Positions 54,501 through 60,500 of a stretch of DNA of 64,000 nt are shown here, one piece after another. The notes beneath the pieces were generated by a model. It ran no database searches. It saw only the letters and a program-made list of their open reading frames with translations, and was not told the origin of the DNA. The position numbers and the translations under genes were made by a program. The DNA is taken from the NCBI GenBank assembly GCA_016617855.1, contig JAECUM010011172.1:1-64000 (forward strand), written 5' to 3'. The number at the start of each line of letters is the position of its first letter. Position 1 is the first letter of the stretch. The DNA comes from Megalonaias nervosa (Eukaryota > Mollusca > Bivalvia > Unionida > Unionidae).

Positions 54501-57500
54501 GTTGCACAATGTTGGTTGGTTTAACAGCTCTTTTAACATATGACAGGTTAAATCATGCTGAGGAAATGGGATGTAAGTGACTTTCCAAAGGACACAATGA
54601 GGCAGTTTACACAGACTGGTCCTGGTGGGTACTGAACTCTGAAGCTTGTAAAATACTGATGCTGTGATTTCATTGCAAGTAATAGTGATTTTATATCATC
54701 CCTGAGGATATCTCTAAGTGCCAATTAAGGAATTCTCTGAAACTCGTTTCCCCCACAATGGTCCACATCTGTGAAACAAAGCTCTTTATTTTAAGAAGTG
54801 TTCATTTCACTTGGTTGCCTTGCTATCTTTGATCACAGTTATGACCAAGTAGGTTAAATGAAGGCTGTTTAATTATATTACATACACAATAACATTTATA
54901 ACAGTGTTCGATTCATCAACTGAAATGAGTTCACCTAGCATGGCTGGGGCCACTAGATTTGAAGCATCTAGGACTTTGAACTTTTCTTTTATTCCACCTC
55001 CTTTTTTGAATCAAAAGACGTAATTAACGTGATAATACAAAGGAGGCCAGCTTTTAATTCAGTGCAACAAATACAAAAAATGCTTCCACTAGTCAGATAC
55101 CAAAACACAGTCAGCACTTTATTAGGTTCTCAAAGAAAAGCTCACGGACATTGCTGTTAAGGCAGACTGACACATTTTACGTTTAAATACAAGAGGACAC
55201 ATTGCATTTATGATGATTATATTTAAAAAGAACCAAAAGACAGAACACAAATTTCACTAGATAAAAAATTATTTAATTGGTATTGATTTATTAAAGTACT
55301 GCCTTCACTAGACCTGACATTTTCATTGATAAAAATTTCTTTGAATGTCACATTAATTACAGTGTATTAAGAATGTCATTAATTACAGTGTACTAAGAAT
55401 GTCATTAATTACAGTGTACTAAGAATGTCACTAATTACAGTGTACTAAGAATGCTGTTTGGAAAGAAAATGTAACAAGTTATATGACTTACTAAAAGCTG
55501 ATAATTTCAGAATGTTGATTAAGATTTCCAGGTCCTATCTACTGATTTTTTTATGATAAAATGAGCAATGTATCAAAGTTTCAGTTACCAATTTTGATCG
55601 CTATTTTCTTCAAGTTCAACAAATTGGGATCAATTTTTGTGGTATTTTCTGGTTTTAAGAAAAAGGATCCACGCCTACCACCCGTGTTATAAGTAGGTTC
55701 GTGAGTTATCAGGGTGTGAGTTATTGAGGGAATGGTGTATTAAAGCTACCAGTTTCCCAACAAAGTGCCCTCCGGGAATCTGACCAAGAGCTGGGCTACC
55801 TTGTCCTTTTTCTTGGAAGCAAACTGGGCTACAAAAATTATGTTCTGATGACCATACTTCCAAAATGTACAAGTTGATTGAACAATCAGATAGTCTCCCC
55901 AAGAGTTAGACAATTTTATTCCATGTACTCTAAAAATTTACATTTAATGGGAAAACATGATCAATGGCTTGATTATTTGTCTCAACCACTTAAACTGAAA
56001 CTGGATTGCCCCTGGTGGATGACTATCAGATTTACATGTACCGTAGGTCAGTGGAGATCTAATTATAATCAGATTAAGGCCTGCACTTGGAATTGTTAGT
56101 AATACTGCCATGGAAAATGTGCAAACAGCCAGGTTACCCAAAGCAAAAGGAAAAACTAGTTGATTACAGTAGTATTATCTTTTGAAGCAACAAGCTCAGA
56201 TAATTAGAGCAAGGTGAGTCAATGTAACAATGAAGCAAATACTGTTACAGACTTGTAAAGTAGACGGCGACACTGTTACAACTTGTGGAAGACTTTTAAA
56301 AGAATTCTCGTTTCTGATGAGAAAACAGATTATAAATATTGTATATTTCAATGACATTTAAACTATACCTTCCTTATCTAGATTGTCCTTCCCATTAGCA
56401 AACAATCTGAAGTAATATTTATGCTGTGCTGTTTCATCAAACATTTGAACTATCTCCTTGCCCGACTTGATAAACTGCTCTCGGGTGATTCGTTCCTTGC
56501 GACTGTTGTCACACATCTGATTGTAAAGAAGTTTCCCAAACACGTGCAGAGGGCCATGGAATGCTTTCTATTGGGTGAAAAATTTTAAATTTTATTTGTG
56601 TCACTTTGAATAAACAACAAGTTTTATCAAGAACTGGAAACCATTGCAAAAATCTCATTCACCCCTACCCCGAGTGCAATAAAGATTCAAAGCCTTTGTT
56701 GTCATTTACGTATCCAAATGGAAACATCATACCACCACATATAATTATCTATAAATCAATGTTGAGTGAGTTCAGGTTACAAAAGAACACAGTAATATCT
56801 ATGAAAATGTGGATTTTGACTACTCATGAAAAATGTGGGTTTTGACTACCTGTGAAAGTGTGTCTACCCATGAAAATGAGGATTTGTAATACTCAAGAAA
56901 ATGTGCATTCTGACAACTCACGAGACTGTGGATTTTGACTACTCATGAAAATGTGGATTTTACTACTCATCAGAATGTGGATTTTGACTACTCATGAAAA
57001 TGTGGATTTTGACTACTCATGAGAATGTGGATTTTGACAACTCTAGGGATACACAGTTTCTGAAACCTTCACTGCAATCCACTTATCTTGGGAAAACATT
57101 GTATCAAATGTGATCACTCACTAGTGCAGTGTAGATGAGCTTATGTCACAAAGATTAATACAAAACCAATGATGCAAAACTGAAGAAATACATTACAATC
57201 AATATTATATCAACTTTATTAATAGAATTAGTAGAATTCAATCTGGTTTTCTAGGATACTGAGGGGTACTATCGTGTGATGTTGACTGTACTGCAGCAAA
57301 AGCATAATCTAGAAGATAACCAGTTCATCTTTAGCAGTCCAGCAGCAGTAAGGGGAGGTAATGGGTAAAAGTTTCATTTGTTGTCTATATGATATGATAT
57401 ATATAGATGGGAAAACAAACTTTTGTCTTTACAGGACGGATGGACTTCAGAAGGATTCCTAATGTTAACATGATCAGGAAATGCATACTCATAAGATACT

Positions 57501-60500
57501 GTATTTCTTAACTAGACAGCTTACACATCTACAGAATGCACTACATGAAATCTCTATTAAAACAAAGAAATTCAACTTGTAAAAATTAACATTGCTTACT
57601 AAGAATGTTCTATATGTTCTAATTTAAGACAACAAAAATTAACCTTTTAATTAAAATCTGAAACTAACTATTCTGCAAGAGCATACCTCAAATGTTGCCC
57701 TGGTTATCTCCCCTGGATGCTCATTGTTGTTATCTGCTGTTAGCTCCAGTTTCTATAAGAAATAATAATAATAATAATAATAATAATAATTATAATTATA
57801 TTATAATAATTAAGTAATGATCAAATGGCAGGCAGAACTGTAAAAGTTATAACAGGTTTGAGCTACCTGATCTTCAACTGGCATGAATTCATTATACCCA
57901 TGTGCCATGTTTGGCATCACAAGATAGTATCCTTGTGGTGTCAACATCATTTTCAAATTTTGGCACAATGGGGTCACCTCAAGGGCTATCAGTTTATCAC
58001 AGCTGAGGGTCCAAGGGGTGTCCACCCAAACACACAAAAACATCATTCATGGTACATTCAAGCAAGTGATATTGCAGAAAAGAGGTTTCTGTTGTTGTTA
58101 TTGTTGTTGTAAAATTTAACACCATTTACAGCACAAGACAGGCTATATATGGCGACCAATATCAATGGTGGAGGAAGAACCCCGGAAAACCCCAGAAAGA
58201 ACCACTGACCCACAAGAAGCTACTAGCAAGCGTTCTCACATACCCACATTGGCCGAACCCAAGCAGCCAGAGGTGAGATGGCAGTGATCCATGATGATGA
58301 GAGCTTTAGACCATTCGGTCACTCAGGGCTCCAGAAAAGAGGGTAAGATGTAGCTAAATAATGATACCATGTAATGTAAACTTTGTATTTATGTTCAAAG
58401 ATACAGCTGCTTTTGGAACCTGAGTTTGTATCTGGAGTTTAGTCTTTCTTCCATTCAATCTAAAGCAGACTGGTCCAAGCTGCACATGGATGAACCTTTG
58501 CAAATACTAGGGTAAGTGTGAGATCTTAAGTAAAAATAGGAGCCAGGATTTAAAAATCATGGGTCCAATAAGGTTGCACTCAGTTATTATGTACTTCTGC
58601 AAGAAGGACCAGTAAAACATGAGGCTGTTTGCACTGGCAAAATACACAGTGGAGAGAATGTTGGCATACCTCTGCACCATTTTCATGTACAGTGACAAAT
58701 TTCTTTACATGTGGTAATTATGACAACTATGCACTATCTAAAGCAGAGAGCTATTAAAATGGCTGCTCCCATGTTCTCCACAAAAAAAGGGCCTGAACTA
58801 TGACCTGCAGAGTGGTAATGCTTTGAAAGGAAATTGAATGCATGACTGGGTACAGACACAAATTAAAATCTCAATTGCAATAACAGTTATAAATTACAGT
58901 GACTATAAGTGCCAAGCAAGAAATTTCTTCATTTTATTATTCTTTAAATTTCTTCTTTTATGTTCATTTTAATTATTTGGATGAACTATGATTTAATTTG
59001 ATAAAAGGAAGGAATCTGGATCTGTATTTACTTGTTCATTAGATATACATTTAATAAAGAATGCTATAACCAGTTGGTAGCATTTAATGCACCTTTTGAT
59101 TTTGTCCTTTTGAAAATGAAGTAGTCTACTGATAAAATGGTAGAAGAGTTTTCTTATTTAAATTTTAGCTTTAATTTGCAGCAATAAACAAAATGAATGA
59201 AATGAAATAACCATGTCATAGAGAATACACAAATTTTTCCATACCCAGCCACTGGCTGCAAGATAACTCACGCTGGAATACACAAAATTAACCATACCCA
59301 GCCACTGGCTGCAAAGATAATTCATTCTGGAATACGCAAAAGTGACCATACCCAGCCATTGGCAGCAAAGACACTTCATGCTGGAATACACAAAATTGAC
59401 AATACAAAGCCATTAGCTAGCAAAGACAATCCATGCTGGCAAAATGATAACCCCTTTAATCATATCTACTTAACTGCAAGTGAAAAACTTTATCCCATGA
59501 GCCTACAATAGACAAAAATCTTTATGCATCACTGCAGTGTCAAGTAAAAGTGACCTGCATCAGTATACTGCCACATTTGAAAATGACAGAGATTGAAATT
59601 CAATCGTGTACACAAACAACTTTGTGTGTTTGCAAAAATTGAACGGTTCAATCCATTATCATTAAAAGGGCAAGTCATTAGGATAAAAGACCTTGCACTA
59701 TGTAAAGTATAGCCTGACAAGAAACAAAACAATGACCTGGTGTGGGGAAAGAACAGCTTGGCACAACACCATTTCTTAAAAACGATGACAAACTGAGTGA
59801 GTAGATACACTATCATGAGTAGTTCAAACAAAAGAAAGATCTCCTTTATATATCACAATGTGGGGCTAATCAAGCTTTGGGCATAGGTATTGTCATTTAC
59901 AATCATAAAAGATTAAGCACATAAGCGCCTTTTTTTAAACAAGACACAAAGGAGTTCATTCTGCATCTAAAAAATGGGTTAGTTGTTGGAGAAAAGAACT
60001 ATGGGACATAAAAAAAAAAACCATCCTATCACAGGAAAGAAACAGTACAGCATGGTGCCATCCTAAAATGGCATGTGGCAACACTTGCAACTTCCATGCA
60101 ATTTAGTGGATGAACACCACAAATATCTTCCAGCAGCTTTCAAGGGAAGATCAATGAAACTTGACTGGTCAACTTAATACAGCCAAACCATGGACAGTCA
60201 TGATGACCATTATGCTTGGATGTGAAACCACATGTACAGAGTTGAGATGGCAGAGAGCAGTAAAAGCAAGACCTGAACCCCCGACCATGTGTGTTCTATT
60301 TGCATAATCTCTTGCACATAAATGAAGTCATCAAAAATCTTGATGATATAAACCCATTTACCAAGTCTAATTGAAACTGGATGAGAAATATAGTCTCTAG
60401 AGAGGTAACAAGCTAATCTATAAATAGATCTCATAACAATGACAATGTAAGTTGCTTTATTTAACCCAGGTGGTGCAAATTTAGTTTCCAGAGTGATACA

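Noticed and set aside
55687..55902. G+C-richer 71-aa minus ORF as a candidate for the missing TLDc exon
   Set aside because: Phase does not fit (1 to 2 required) and there is no TLDc-family resemblance.
56100..56340. Long open minus-strand segment after a TTCTCATCAG acceptor
   Set aside because: It is open only in phase 2, not the phase 1 required from the 56.4-kb exon, and has no good donor.
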